DNA of 64,000 bases from Maritalea mobilis (GCF_019800885.1 NZ_JAHVKE010000002.1:682001-746000); one strand, 5' to 3'; positions 34,699-42,985 are shown, numbered from the stretch's first letter. Made by a program: numbers and translations. Notes: generated by a model not told the origin, from the sequence alone.

Positions 34699-34750
34699 GG
34701 CGGGATGAATCCCGCCCTACGGTGCGCCGTAGGGCGGGACTTGTCCCGCC
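34699..34750. repeat. Nested extragenic palindrome after sucB
   Basis: Three mutually exclusive hairpins in 52 bases: GGCGGGAT/ATCCCGCC (34699-34716), a 12-bp stem CCCGCCCTACGG/CCGTAGGGCGGG with TGCG loop (34711-34738), and GGCGGGAC/GTCCCGCC (34733-34750). It starts 7 bases after the sucB stop. GC-rich GGCGGGAT-type units of this kind are familiar as repeated extragenic palindromes; here it may stabilise or attenuate the suc message before MAPEG and lpd. Confidence 0.7.
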
Positions 34751-34771
34751 TCTCCCTCCCTCTTCGGAGAC

Positions 34772-35167
34772 ATGGAATTGACCACCGAACTAACCGTCCT
34801 CACCCTCGCCGCGCTGTTGCAGGTCGTTCAGATCGGCCTGTTCTCGGTCACCGCGCAGGGGCAGGTCGGCACGGAATACGCGGCCGGCCCGCGTGATGAA
34901 AAGCGCGAATTGACCGGCGTCGCGGGCCGCCTGCAACGGGCGATGAACAACCATTTCGAGGGGCTGATTCTCTTCGGGATTGCCGCCGTCGTGATCTCGG
35001 TCTCGGACCAGTCCACCACCGTGACGCAGCTTTGCGCGCACGCCTATCTCATCTCGCGCATCCTCTACGTGCCGGCCTACGCGCAGGGGCTGACCCCTTG
35101 GCGCAGCCTGATCTGGGCCGTGGGGTTCGTCGCGACCGTCATCATGCTGATCGCCGCGCTTCTCTGA
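34772..35167 (+). CDS. MAPEG family membrane protein
   Basis: A 131-residue four-helix membrane protein of the MAPEG superfamily (membrane-associated proteins in eicosanoid and glutathione metabolism). Helix I includes ELTVLTLAALLQVVQIGLF. The cytoplasmic loop has the family-like RLQRAMNNHFEGLILFG with Arg, Asn and Glu, and helix III/IV carry AYLISRILYVPAYAQGL. Bacterial members are mostly uncharacterised. It sits between sucB and lpd on the same strand, separated by hairpin and repeat elements. Confidence 0.85.
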   Translation: MELTTELTVLTLAALLQVVQIGLFSVTAQGQVGTEYAAGPRDEKRELTGVAGRLQRAMNNHFEGLILFGIAAVVISVSDQSTTVTQLCAHAYLISRILYVPAYAQGLTPWRSLIWAVGFVATVIMLIAALL

Positions 35168-35235
35168 GGCGGCGGGTCAGCGGGTTTCACCCGCGGCGGG
35201 CAGATCCGCCGCGCATCATCATCTGGCCTCGTGTA

Positions 35236-35262
35236 TGTACGGGGTGTGTACGGGGTGTGTAC
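35236..35262. repeat. 11-bp tandem TGTAC repeats upstream of lpd
   Basis: TGTAC occurs at 35236-35240, 35247-35251 and 35258-35262, each step exactly 11 bp (unit GGGGTGTGTAC). It lies 36-62 bases upstream of lpd. One helical-turn periodicity suggests either regulator half-sites on one DNA face or simple slippage. Confidence 0.45.
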
Positions 35263-35297
35263 GCCCTGTGACTGCAAGAACTGGATAGGAGACACCC

Positions 35298-36686
35298 ATG
35301 TCCCAGTACGATGTGATCGTGATCGGCTCCGGCCCCGGCGGCTATGTCTGCGCCATCCGCTGCGCGCAACTGGGCCTGAAAACGGCCTGCGTCGAAGGGC
35401 GCGAGACGCTTGGCGGCACCTGCCTCAATATCGGCTGCATCCCGTCCAAGGCGCTGCTGCATGCCTCCCACCAGCTGCATGAAGCGGAACACAATTTCGC
35501 GAAAATGGGCCTCAAGGGCAAATCCCCGTCGGTCGACTGGAAACAGATGCAGGCCTACAAGGACGACGTGATCGGCCAGAACACCAAGGGCATCGAATTC
35601 CTGTTCAAGAAGAACAAGATCGACTGGCTGAAAGGCTGGGGCTCCATCCCCGAGGCCGGCAAGGTCAAGGTCGGCGACGAGGTGCACGAGGCGAAAAACA
35701 TCATCATCGCAACGGGGTCCGAGCCTTCGGCGCTGCCCGGAATCGAGATCGACGAGAAGGTTGTCGTAACCTCCGAGGGCGCGCTGTCGCTGCCCAAGAT
35801 CCCCAAGAAGATGGTCGTGATCGGCGCGGGCGTCATCGGGCTGGAGCTTGGCTCGGTCTATGCCCGCCTGGGCGCCGAGGTGCAGGTGATCGAATTCCTC
35901 GACCAGATCACGCCCGGCATGGACGGTGAGGTCTGCAAGACCTTCCAGCGCCTTCTGGCGAAACAGGGCCTGTCCTTCACCCTCGGCGCGGCGGTCCAGT
36001 CGGTCGAGGCGACCAAGACCAAGGCCAAGGTCACCTACAAGCTGCGCAAGGATGACAGCGAGGCGACCGTCGATGCCGATGTCGTTCTGGTGGCGACGGG
36101 CCGCAAGCCCTATACGGATGGGCTTGGCCTCGACGCCCTCGGAGTCGAGATGTCCGAGCGCGGCCAGATCAAGACCGACGGCCACTGGGCCACGAATGTG
36201 AAGGGCGTCTACGCCATCGGCGACGCCATCGCCGGCCCGATGCTGGCCCACAAGGCCGAGGATGAGGGCATGGCCGTGGCCGAGGTGGTCGCGGGCAAGC
36301 ATGCGCACGTGAATTACGACGTGATCCCGGGCGTGATCTACACCCACCCCGAAGTGGCCAGCGTCGGCCAGACCGAGGAGGCCCTGAAAGAGGCGGGACG
36401 CGCCTACAAGGTGGGCAAATTCTCGTTCATGGGCAACGGCCGCGCGAAGGCGAATTTCGCCGCCGATGGTTTCGTCAAGATCCTGGCCGACAAGGAGACC
36501 GATCGCATTCTGGGTGCGCATATCATCGGGCCGATGGCGGGCGATCTGATCCACGAGATCTGCGTCGCGATGGAATTCGGCGCCAGCGCGCAGGACCTTG
36601 CACTGACCTGCCACGCGCACCCGACCTATTCCGAGGCCGTGCGCGAAGCGGCGCTGGCCTGCGGTGACGGGCCGATCCATAGCTGA
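35298..36686 (+). CDS. lpd: Dihydrolipoamide dehydrogenase (E3)
   Basis: FAD enzyme reoxidising dihydrolipoyl groups of the 2-oxoacid dehydrogenase complexes with NAD+. FAD motif [19 protein letters not shown], redox disulfide in [19 protein letters not shown] motif [19 protein letters not shown], and the C-terminal catalytic His in [14 protein letters not shown]. 462 residues, normal. It lies about 600 bases downstream of sucB with MAPEG between. The next gene may start 23 bases inside it. Confidence 0.98.
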   Translation: MSQYDVIVIGSGPGGYVCAIRCAQLGLKTACVEGRETLGGTCLNIGCIPSKALLHASHQLHEAEHNFAKMGLKGKSPSVDWKQMQAYKDDVIGQNTKGIEFLFKKNKIDWLKGWGSIPEAGKVKVGDEVHEAKNIIIATGSEPSALPGIEIDEKVVVTSEGALSLPKIPKKMVVIGAGVIGLELGSVYARLGAEVQVIEFLDQITPGMDGEVCKTFQRLLAKQGLSFTLGAAVQSVEATKTKAKVTYKLRKDDSEATVDADVVLVATGRKPYTDGLGLDALGVEMSERGQIKTDGHWATNVKGVYAIGDAIAGPMLAHKAEDEGMAVAEVVAGKHAHVNYDVIPGVIYTHPEVASVGQTEEALKEAGRAYKVGKFSFMGNGRAKANFAADGFVKILADKETDRILGAHIIGPMAGDLIHEICVAMEFGASAQDLALTCHAHPTYSEAVREAALACGDGPIHS

Positions 36687-37011
36687 GACAGCCCGCGTCA
36701 CGGCGGCCTGGACGGCCAGCTACACCCCCGCGCTGCGTGTCGCGCGGGGGGAGCGCCTATCGGCCGGAGGCACGGACCCGGACAACCCTGGCTGGCGCTG
36801 GTGCGTGAACGCAGAGGGCTTGGGTGGGTGGTTGCCCGAGGGCCTCGTGGTGGAGGGCCGGGCCAGCATGGCGTTCGACTCCGTGGAATTGACCGTTCGT
36901 GCCGGTGATCTTGTGACCTTGCTGGAAACGCATGCCGGTTGGTGGCTCTGCCGCCATGCGGATGGGTGTGTTGGCTGGGTGCCGGACGCCAACTTGGCGC
37001 GGACGGGCTGA
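36664..37011 (+). CDS. SH3-like domain protein, 115 aa
   Basis: Small protein containing two apparent SH3-type repeats: residues about 20-60 end [19 protein letters not shown], and residues about 70-112 end [19 protein letters not shown]. The WCxN/WLxP and WWLC/WVP patterns are typical of bacterial or variant SH3 folds. No signal peptide. The only usable start is GTG at 36664, which overlaps the lpd 3' end by 23 bases; the ribosome site is weak. Function unknown. Confidence 0.65.
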   Translation: MTGRSIAETARVTAAWTASYTPALRVARGERLSAGGTDPDNPGWRWCVNAEGLGGWLPEGLVVEGRASMAFDSVELTVRAGDLVTLLETHAGWWLCRHADGCVGWVPDANLARTG

Positions 37012-37053
37012 GGCCCGAGGGATTTTGCGCCGCCCTTGGCGTCGCCCGGTGTC

Positions 37054-37125
37054 GCGGGGCAAGGGGTCTTGACCCCCTTGCCCCGCGCGCGCGTTCCGCG
37101 CGTGCATATTTTCCGGGATAAAGAT
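37054..37125 (-). terminator. 3'-end element after the GntR gene: box plus long hairpin
   Basis: Read on the minus strand, 5 bases after the GntR stop: a 23-bp box (37125-37103, ATCTTTATCC then CGGAAAATATGCA). After a GC alternation comes a long hairpin of about 15 bp (37086-37054, GCGGGGCAAGGGGGTC against GACCCCTTGCCCCGC) with one bulge. Same order of parts as at 2105-2157. It may also end the plus-strand lpd/SH3 message, as the hairpin is symmetric. Confidence 0.6.
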
Positions 37126-37129
37126 CGGA

Positions 37130-37783
37130 TCAGGTGGCGAGGAGCCGCAGGCCCTGGGTCACATCGGCCCGCACGGCGAGTCGCAGGCCGGGTTCGTCGC
37201 CTGCCTTCAGCGCGGCGAGGATCAGCTTGTGGTGCTGCGGCGGTTCGGTGCGGTTCAGCCGCCCGTAAAGCGCGCGCATCGTGGGGCCGAGTTGCAGCCA
37301 GACTGTTTCGGCCAAGGCCAGCATCGCCGGGGCCTGCGCGCGCAGGTAGAGCGTGCGGTGAAACTCGAGGTTGGAGCGGATATAGGCGACCGCGTCGCGG
37401 CGGGCGACGTTCTGGGCGATGGCGGCATTGATCGCTTCCATGCGCTCGATCAGCGCCGGATGTGCGCGGGGCAGGGCGCGGGCGGACAGCTCGGGTTCCA
37501 GAAGCGCGCGGATCGCGGCCAGTTCCTCGATGCGTTCGTTCGAGAGCTCGGGCGTCGAGACACGGCCCGAGGCGGAGAGAAACAGCGCGCCTTCGGAGAC
37601 CAGCCGCCGGACGGCCTCGCGCGCGGGGGTCATGGAGACGCCGAATTCGCGGCCCAGACCGCGCAGGGTCATGGCCTGCCCCGGGCCGACCTCGCCATGC
37701 ATGATGCGCGAGCGCAGGGCGCGGTAGACCCGGTCATGGGCAACGGCGGCGCCGGTATCGGTGGGGCGGGGGTTCATCAGCAT
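37130..37783 (-). CDS. GntR family transcriptional regulator with FCD domain
   Basis: DNA-binding regulator of the FadR subfamily, 217 residues. The N-terminal winged helix (about residues 15-75) shows VYRALRSRIMHGEVGPGQ, LGREFGVSMTPAREAVRRL and the wing GRVSTPELS. The C-terminal all-helical FCD effector domain (about 82-210) has SNLEFHRTLY and PQHHKLILAALKAGD, where His residues may bind metal. Ligand unknown. The regulator lies just beyond the lpd gene on the opposite strand, 9 bases downstream of the YgjP gene. FadR-type proteins bind short GT/AC palindromes, so it is one candidate for the TGTGATCAC sites; this is inference. Confidence 0.88.
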   Translation of the reverse strand: MLMNPRPTDTGAAVAHDRVYRALRSRIMHGEVGPGQAMTLRGLGREFGVSMTPAREAVRRLVSEGALFLSASGRVSTPELSNERIEELAAIRALLEPELSARALPRAHPALIERMEAINAAIAQNVARRDAVAYIRSNLEFHRTLYLRAQAPAMLALAETVWLQLGPTMRALYGRLNRTEPPQHHKLILAALKAGDEPGLRLAVRADVTQGLRLLAT

Positions 37784-37792
37784 GGCTGGGAC

Positions 37793-38512
37793 CTACGTGC
37801 TGGGAGGACTGTCGAAGCGCCAGGACAGGAGGTCGGCGCCATGCGCCTTGAGCCATGCGCGGTGGCGGTCGGTCTCGGGGCAAAGCTGCTGGCAGACCGC
37901 CCAGAAGGCGGCAGAATGGTTCATCTCGGCGAGATGCGCGACCTCGTGGGCGGCGACGTAGTCGAGGATTTCGGGCGGCGCCATGATCAGCCGCCAGGAA
38001 AACATCAAATCCCCCCTGGCCGAGCAACTGCCCCACCGCGACCTTGGATCCCGCAGGCTGAGGCGACCGGGCACGCGCCCAAGCGTCTCGGCATGGCGGG
38101 CAACGGCGGAGGCGAGCCTGTCGCGGGCCAGAGCCGTGAGCAGGGCCTTGATCCGGGGCCCCTCCCGCGGGCCGGGCGGGACGTGGATGACACCGCCGTC
38201 GAAGCGCGCGGCGCGCCCCGCTCCGCTTTCGACCGGGCGGAGGGTGCCGCAGATCGGCACCATCGCGCCCACGCGCGCCAGCTTGGGGGGCGGGGCGTCC
38301 TGCAGGTGCCGGCGCACCCAATCCTCGCGCGCGCGCAGAAAGGCCAGCGCCTCGGCCTCGGGGGCCCATTGCGGCAGGCTGAGCGACACACGCCCGTCCG
38401 AGCGGCTGACACGCAGGGAAAAGCGTTTGGCGCGGGCGCTCCGGCGCAACCTGACTTCGACCGGCGGATCGCCGGGAAGTACATGGGTTGAAACAGGCGG
38501 TCTGGGTGCCAA
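37793..38512 (-). CDS. YgjP/SprT-like zinc metallopeptidase
   Basis: A 239-residue protein of the YgjP (DUF45, M48-like) family. The zinc site HEVAH is in YVAAHEVAHLAEMNHSAAFW near residue 190, preceded by the family signature DPRSRWGSCSARGDLMFSWRL. The N-terminal half carries the basic RRSARAKRFSLRVSRSDG segment. The substrate of this family is not established. It is 9 bases upstream of the GntR gene, so the two may be cotranscribed. Confidence 0.87.
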   Translation of the reverse strand: MAPRPPVSTHVLPGDPPVEVRLRRSARAKRFSLRVSRSDGRVSLSLPQWAPEAEALAFLRAREDWVRRHLQDAPPPKLARVGAMVPICGTLRPVESGAGRAARFDGGVIHVPPGPREGPRIKALLTALARDRLASAVARHAETLGRVPGRLSLRDPRSRWGSCSARGDLMFSWRLIMAPPEILDYVAAHEVAHLAEMNHSAAFWAVCQQLCPETDRHRAWLKAHGADLLSWRFDSPPST

Positions 38513-38635
38513 TCTCCGCTCCGGGGTTTGTTGTGGCCGGACCCTTCGCCGGATTGCCGGGAAAGGCTTTACACGCTTCCGACAGTATGGCAGATGGCCG
38601 CAATTCTCTCGATAGCGATGATTGAAGGGGGTGTC

Positions 38636-38986
38636 ATGCCCAAAGAGGAATGGGGCGTTAAACGCGTTTGCCCCACGACCGGCAAACGGTTTTACGATCT
38701 GAACCAGAATCCGATCGTCAGCCCCTACACGGGGGAAGTCGTCGAACTGGATACCGGCAAGGGCGGACGCACGCTTGTCGCCGACAAGGCGGATCCGAAG
38801 ACGGCCAAGAAGAAGTCGGAAGAGGACACCGATGACGAGGTGGTGCTCGACGACGATCTGGATATCGATGACGATTCGGATGTCGATATCGACGACGACG
38901 ATGTGCTGGACGATGACGACGACAGCGATACGGTCGCGTTGGACGACCTGGCCGATGTCGCGTCGGACGACAGCGACGAAAGCTGA
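38636..38986 (+). CDS. FYDLN acid domain protein (TIGR02300 family)
   Basis: A 116-residue protein with the alphaproteobacterial FYDLN signature: MPKEEWGVKRVCPTTGKRFY continuing DLNQNPIVSPYTGE. The Cys in VCPTTGK is part of a short zinc-ribbon-like start. From about residue 60 the chain is extremely acidic, a run of Asp with few other residues. Inside a longer frame, the ATG at 38636 has AGGGGG 5 bases upstream. Function unknown; the tail may be disordered and bind basic partners. tRNA-Ala follows. Confidence 0.88.
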   Translation: MPKEEWGVKRVCPTTGKRFYDLNQNPIVSPYTGEVVELDTGKGGRTLVADKADPKTAKKKSEEDTDDEVVLDDDLDIDDDSDVDIDDDDVLDDDDDSDTVALDDLADVASDDSDES

Positions 38987-39096
38987 TCGCGGCAGCGGCG
39001 GATGCGCTGGTGGGGCAGGTGATTTTTTCGCTTGAACTGCCCGGTCAGTGCCACTAAACCGCCGCTACCGAACGCGCCGGGCAGCCGGTGCAGGAT

Positions 39097-39172
<76 letters not shown>

Positions 39173-39237
39173 AATCCTTCCCGGACATTGCATCGTGCCG
39201 CTTGAGATGCGTCTGCCTGCATGTCCAGAAAACGAAA

Positions 39238-39259
39238 ACGCCGCCCGATTGGGCGGCGT
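39238..39259. terminator. Bidirectional terminator between tRNA-Ala and ggpS
   Basis: ACGCCGCCC (39238-39246), loop GATT, GGGCGGCGT (39251-39259), with AAA before and TTC after. It serves the tRNA on the plus strand and the ggpS operon on the minus strand. Confidence 0.8.
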
Positions 39260-39283
39260 TTCGCGTTCTGGCCTTTGGGCGGA

Positions 39284-40798
39284 TCAGGCCGCGGCGGGCG
39301 TATTGCCGCCGCCATTTCCCTTTTTCTGCATCCCGAGGTCCGCACCGATGGCCCGTCCCCAGGCGCGAACGTCGTAGCGGCTCACGGCGCGGCGCAGGTC
39401 GGCCATGCGGGCGCGGCGCTCGTCCTCGGGCATGTCGAGGGCCGTGAAGATGGCGCTGTCCATGGAGCGGTAGGAGAACGGATTGGTGATGACCGCCGAA
39501 CCAAGCTCGACCGCGGCGCCGGCGAATTCCGACAGCACGAGAACCCCGTCGCCATCGGTGCGCGAGGCGATGAATTCCTTGGCGACAAGGTTCATGCCGT
39601 CGGCCAGCGGCGTGATCCAGGCCACGTCGGCGGCCCGGTAATAGGCGATCAGTTCCGAGAAGGGGATCGCCCGCGAGATCAGCGCGATCGGCTGCCAGTC
39701 GAGCCGCCCGAACCGGCCATTGATCCGACCGGCGGCCTGTTCGATATCGCTTTGGATTTCCTCGTAGGCGGTCATGTTGCGGTTGGCCGCGACCGAAACA
39801 TGCATGAGCCGCACCTTGCCCACCAACTCGGGGTGTTTTTCCAGCAAGCGCTCGAAGCTGGCGAGCTGTTCAAGGCCACCCTTGGTGTAATCGGTGCGGC
39901 CCACCGACAGGATCAGCTTGGCGGCGCCCATTTCCTCGCGGATCTGTGCGGTGCGCTCAGTGGTCTCGGGGCTGTCGGCGTTTTTCTCGACGAAGGGCAC
40001 GTCCACGCCCACGGGCGCCACGCTGATTTCCACCTCGCGGCCCTTGTAGGAAACGCGGGTCGGCACCGTGCGCTCGTTCAGCGCCGTGCCCTCGAAGGTC
40101 AGGTTCTCGCTGACGGCTTCACGGTCTTCGACGGTCACGTCCAGCAAGCTGCGTGCGACCGAGACGAAGTTGGTGGCGTATCGCGGGATGTGGAACCCGA
40201 CCACGTCGCAGGCCAGGAGGCTTTCCACGATCTCGCGTCGCCACGGCAAGACGTTAAAGACGTCCGCCGAGGGGAAGGGCGTGTGGTGGAAGAAGGCGAT
40301 GCGCAGGTCGGGGCGCATCTGGCGCAGGTAGCCGGGCACAAGCCACAGGTTGTAGTCATGCACCCACACCAGCGCGCCATCCGAGGCCTCGGCCGCCGCC
40401 GCCTCGGCAAAGCGCCAGTTCACCTCGCGGAAATTGGGCCAGTCCACCGGGTCGTAATCGTAGCGTTCCTTGAAGGAATGCAGGATCGGCCAGAAGGCGG
40501 ATTTCGACGTGACGTGGTAGAACTCGTGCACCTGCTCCTTGGTGAGGGGCAGGCGCGAGACGGAGTATTTGCCGTAGGCATCGTCGATCTCGACCACTTG
40601 CTCGAAGCCGGGATTGGCGCTGTCTTCGGCCAGTTTCCAGGCGATCCAGGCGCCGTGATCGACCGCGCCGAAAAAGCTTTTCAGCGTCGGGACGATGCCA
40701 TTCGGGCTCTTGTTCTCCTGGAAGGTGACCTTGCCGTCCTTGTCCTCGACTTCCTCGTAGGGTTGGCGGTGGTAAACGATGACCAGATCCGATGCCAT
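39284..40798 (-). CDS. ggpS: Glucosylglycerol-phosphate synthase (GT20 family)
   Basis: Glycosyltransferase family 20, 504 residues. Predicted to join a nucleotide-glucose to glycerol 3-phosphate, giving glucosylglycerol phosphate, precursor of the compatible solute glucosylglycerol. The sequence follows cyanobacterial GgpS closely: [91 protein letters not shown] and [13 protein letters not shown]. Trehalose-6-phosphate synthase (OtsA) is the close relative and alternative, but the KSPNG and ITSK-type stretches and the gpsA neighbour favour GgpS. Last gene of the operon, 15 bases after the phosphatase. Confidence 0.85.
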   Translation of the reverse strand: MASDLVIVYHRQPYEEVEDKDGKVTFQENKSPNGIVPTLKSFFGAVDHGAWIAWKLAEDSANPGFEQVVEIDDAYGKYSVSRLPLTKEQVHEFYHVTSKSAFWPILHSFKERYDYDPVDWPNFREVNWRFAEAAAAEASDGALVWVHDYNLWLVPGYLRQMRPDLRIAFFHHTPFPSADVFNVLPWRREIVESLLACDVVGFHIPRYATNFVSVARSLLDVTVEDREAVSENLTFEGTALNERTVPTRVSYKGREVEISVAPVGVDVPFVEKNADSPETTERTAQIREEMGAAKLILSVGRTDYTKGGLEQLASFERLLEKHPELVGKVRLMHVSVAANRNMTAYEEIQSDIEQAAGRINGRFGRLDWQPIALISRAIPFSELIAYYRAADVAWITPLADGMNLVAKEFIASRTDGDGVLVLSEFAGAAVELGSAVITNPFSYRSMDSAIFTALDMPEDERRARMADLRRAVSRYDVRAWGRAIGADLGMQKKGNGGGNTPAAA

Positions 40799-40813
40799 GG
40801 CTGTAATCCCCCC

Positions 40814-41590
40814 TTAGCTTGCGGCCAGGAACTCGAAACGCAGGATCGCCTCGGCGATGCCGGCGACCCCATGTTCCTTGGCAAGATGCACGTGGTCGTG
40901 CCCATCCAGCGCCTCGATCAGCGCGGCCTCGGAATTGCCGACCGCAACGGCGGGCACGCCCATGGCAAGCATCGAGTGGTCGTTCATCGTATCGCCCGCC
41001 ACGAGGCATTTGCGATTGTCGATGCCCAGGTGCTCCAACAGGCGCAGCAGGGACGGACCCTTGCTCACGTCCTTGGGCAGAACGTCGAAATAGCAATCGG
41101 CGGAGACGAGGGAATCGAGCCCCATCTCGGCCACGATGTCATAGGCGACCGGGTCAAAACGGTTCGGGTCCATGTCGTAGCTGACACGATAGCGGAAGGC
41201 GGCCGATTGCAGCTTGAGGCCCGAGACGCGGTGCAGCGCGCTTTCAACCTTGCGATTGGCATCGCCCCACTTCTCTGCGATCTCGGCTTCGAGCTCTTCG
41301 ATGGGGGATACGTGATTGCTGTCGTCGAACGCGGCAATCGTGGTGCCGACATCGCCGATCACGTAGTCGGGGCGCGGCACGCCCTGCTTGCGCGTCAGAT
41401 GGGTGATGAAGCCCGGGTCGCGCCCGGTGACGAAGATCAGCCCGACACGGGACCGGTTCTCTTCAATCCAATCATAGAAAGAGCGGCGCTCCTCGTCGGT
41501 GCCGCCCAGGAAGGTGCCGTCCAGATCGGTGGCAAGCACCAGGTCCTTGTCGGCGATGGTCGGAATGTCGATTTGCTCGTGTCGGGTCAT
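40814..41590 (-). CDS. HAD family sugar-phosphate phosphatase (sucrose-phosphatase-like), predicted glucosylglycerol-phosphate phosphatase
   Basis: HAD superfamily hydrolase of 258 residues. Motif I is LATDLDGTFLGG (nucleophile Asp near residue 21), motif II TGRDPGF, motif III/IV CLVAGDTMNDHSML, with a C2-type cap between, as in sucrose-6-phosphate phosphatases. Placed between gpsA (4-base overlap) and ggpS, it is the natural candidate to remove phosphate from the GgpS product. It is unrelated to the cyanobacterial GgpP/StpA type as I remember it, so it would be a non-homologous replacement. Confidence 0.82.
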   Translation of the reverse strand: MTRHEQIDIPTIADKDLVLATDLDGTFLGGTDEERRSFYDWIEENRSRVGLIFVTGRDPGFITHLTRKQGVPRPDYVIGDVGTTIAAFDDSNHVSPIEELEAEIAEKWGDANRKVESALHRVSGLKLQSAAFRYRVSYDMDPNRFDPVAYDIVAEMGLDSLVSADCYFDVLPKDVSKGPSLLRLLEHLGIDNRKCLVAGDTMNDHSMLAMGVPAVAVGNSEAALIEALDGHDHVHLAKEHGVAGIAEAILRFEFLAAS

Positions 41591-42729
41591 GATATCCTTT
41601 CTGCCAGCGTTTGTACGGCGGAATCATCCGCCGGATGGGTCAGCGACAGCGCCATCGTGCGCGGTTCGGACTCGATCGGTCGGGCCCAAAGCGCGGCGAA
41701 TGCATCGCCGAGGGCGGCTCCATCGAAGAGGATGGAGCGCACCGTTTCACAGATCGGCATCGGCACATTCAGGCGCCGCGCCAGGTCCGTGACGGATTTC
41801 GCATTGCGCTCGCCTTCCACGACGACGGGGGCGCCGTCGAAGCAGTCTGCGCGCGCAATACCTTTGCCTAACTGCTGACCCAGCGACATGTTCCGTGACG
41901 TGGGCGAAGAACATGTCAGGGTCAGGTCACCGACCCCGGACAGGCCGGTGACGGTCTCGCGCCGGCCACCCAGGGCTTCGGCCAGCGCCTTCATCTCGTC
42001 CACGCCGCGCGTGATCAGCGCGGCACGGGTGTTTTCGGCAAAGCCCGCGCCCGTCATCATGCCGCAGGCGATGGCGATGACGTTCTTGACCGCGCCGCCG
42101 ACCTCGACCCCGATCGGGTCGTCCGAGACATAGGCCCGGAAGCTTTCGGTCGTCAGCGTCACGGCAAAGCGGGCCGCCGCGCTGTCCCCGGGGTGCAGCC
42201 GGTCGCGGTAGGAGAACGGGAAGGCCGCAACCGCCGCCGTCGGATGGTTGAGCGCCGTTTCCCGCGCGAAGGTCGGGCCGGACACGACGCCGACGGGGTG
42301 CCCTTTCAATTCCTCTTCCGCCACCTGCGTCATCAGAAGGCCCGTTTCGCCCTCGATCCCCTTGGCGCAGATGCTGATCGGGATGCCCGGCGCCGCGTGC
42401 TCGGCCACTTGGCGGGCGACCAGCCGCACGGATTGGGACGGCACCACGATCATCGCGGCCTCGGCCCCGTCGAGTGCGGCCTTCATCTCGTGCACGGCCA
42501 GCAGCGTTTCGGGCAGGTCGACATCATCCATGTAGCGCGGGTTTCGGTGGTCGCGGTTGATCGCGTCCACCACCTCGCCCGAGCGGCCCCATAGCCGCAC
42601 CGTACTGCTCGCCCGCGCCGCCGTCGCGGCAAGCGCCGTTCCCCAGGACCCCGCACCGATGACGGCAAGACGGGAAAAAGGTTTCGCATGATGCGGAAGC
42701 GGGTCGCCATTGACGGGTTGGATCTTCAT
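41587..42729 (-). CDS. gpsA: NAD(P)-dependent glycerol-3-phosphate dehydrogenase
   Basis: Reduces dihydroxyacetone phosphate to sn-glycerol 3-phosphate. N-terminal VIGAGSWGTALAATAA, SGPTFARE, VGGAVKNVIAIACGMMTG (catalytic Lys) and AALITRGVDEM are diagnostic. The frame opens at 42921, but the ATG at 42729 (MKIQPVNG) with GGAGAAG upstream gives 380 residues, still with an N-terminal extension of about 20-25 residues over typical GpsA. First gene of the operon; its stop overlaps the phosphatase start (ATGA). Here it may supply G3P directly for GgpS, in addition to or instead of phospholipid synthesis. Confidence 0.93.
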   Translation of the reverse strand: MKIQPVNGDPLPHHAKPFSRLAVIGAGSWGTALAATAARASSTVRLWGRSGEVVDAINRDHRNPRYMDDVDLPETLLAVHEMKAALDGAEAAMIVVPSQSVRLVARQVAEHAAPGIPISICAKGIEGETGLLMTQVAEEELKGHPVGVVSGPTFARETALNHPTAAVAAFPFSYRDRLHPGDSAAARFAVTLTTESFRAYVSDDPIGVEVGGAVKNVIAIACGMMTGAGFAENTRAALITRGVDEMKALAEALGGRRETVTGLSGVGDLTLTCSSPTSRNMSLGQQLGKGIARADCFDGAPVVVEGERNAKSVTDLARRLNVPMPICETVRSILFDGAALGDAFAALWARPIESEPRTMALSLTHPADDSAVQTLAERIS

Positions 42730-42790
42730 GTCTTCTCCGTGTTTTGGGCGCGGGGCGGTGCGCCTGGGGCCGTGTGGGGCCATGTCGCCT

Positions 42791-42862
42791 GTTACGCTAC
42801 GGAACTCGGCACCCTGTCGGGTTTGCGTCGGCGGCGGCGGGGGTAGCGGTGATAGCGCTACC
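42791..42862. promoter_or_regulatory. LacI-like operator region upstream of the gpsA-ggpS operon
   Basis: GATAGCGCTACC at 42851-42862 is an almost perfect palindrome around AGCGCT, preceded by GGTAGCG (42842-42848), so the arm GGTAGCG can also pair with CGCTACC. A weaker relative, GTTACGCTAC, lies at 42791-42800. The AGCGCT centre is typical of LacI-family operators. It lies 60-130 bases upstream of gpsA. The rest of the 419-bp gap (42730-43148) holds no supported gene. Confidence 0.5.
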
Positions 42863-42968
42863 AATGCGGGGCATTCAACGAAGCATGTACTAAACAATGG
42901 GGCTTGTCCGTCGCGCTTCAACCTCCATGCCGCAACTGCATCCCGAAACGGCCCGCCGATCCACGACC

Positions 42969-42985
42969 TGCCTAATTATTAGGCA
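42969..42985. promoter_or_regulatory. 17-bp palindrome upstream of galU
   Basis: TGCCTAAT-T-ATTAGGCA, perfect 8-bp arms, 164-180 bases upstream of galU and 240 bases upstream of gpsA, so it could serve either divergent unit. AT-rich core in GC-rich surroundings. Likely operator of an unidentified dimeric regulator. Confidence 0.45.

Noticed and set aside
39284-40798. Annotation of the GT20 gene as otsA (trehalose-6-phosphate synthase)
   Set aside because: Sequence blocks match GgpS more closely as I remember them, no trehalose-phosphatase (OtsB-type pair) is evident, and the operon partner is G3P dehydrogenase. Kept as the stated alternative.
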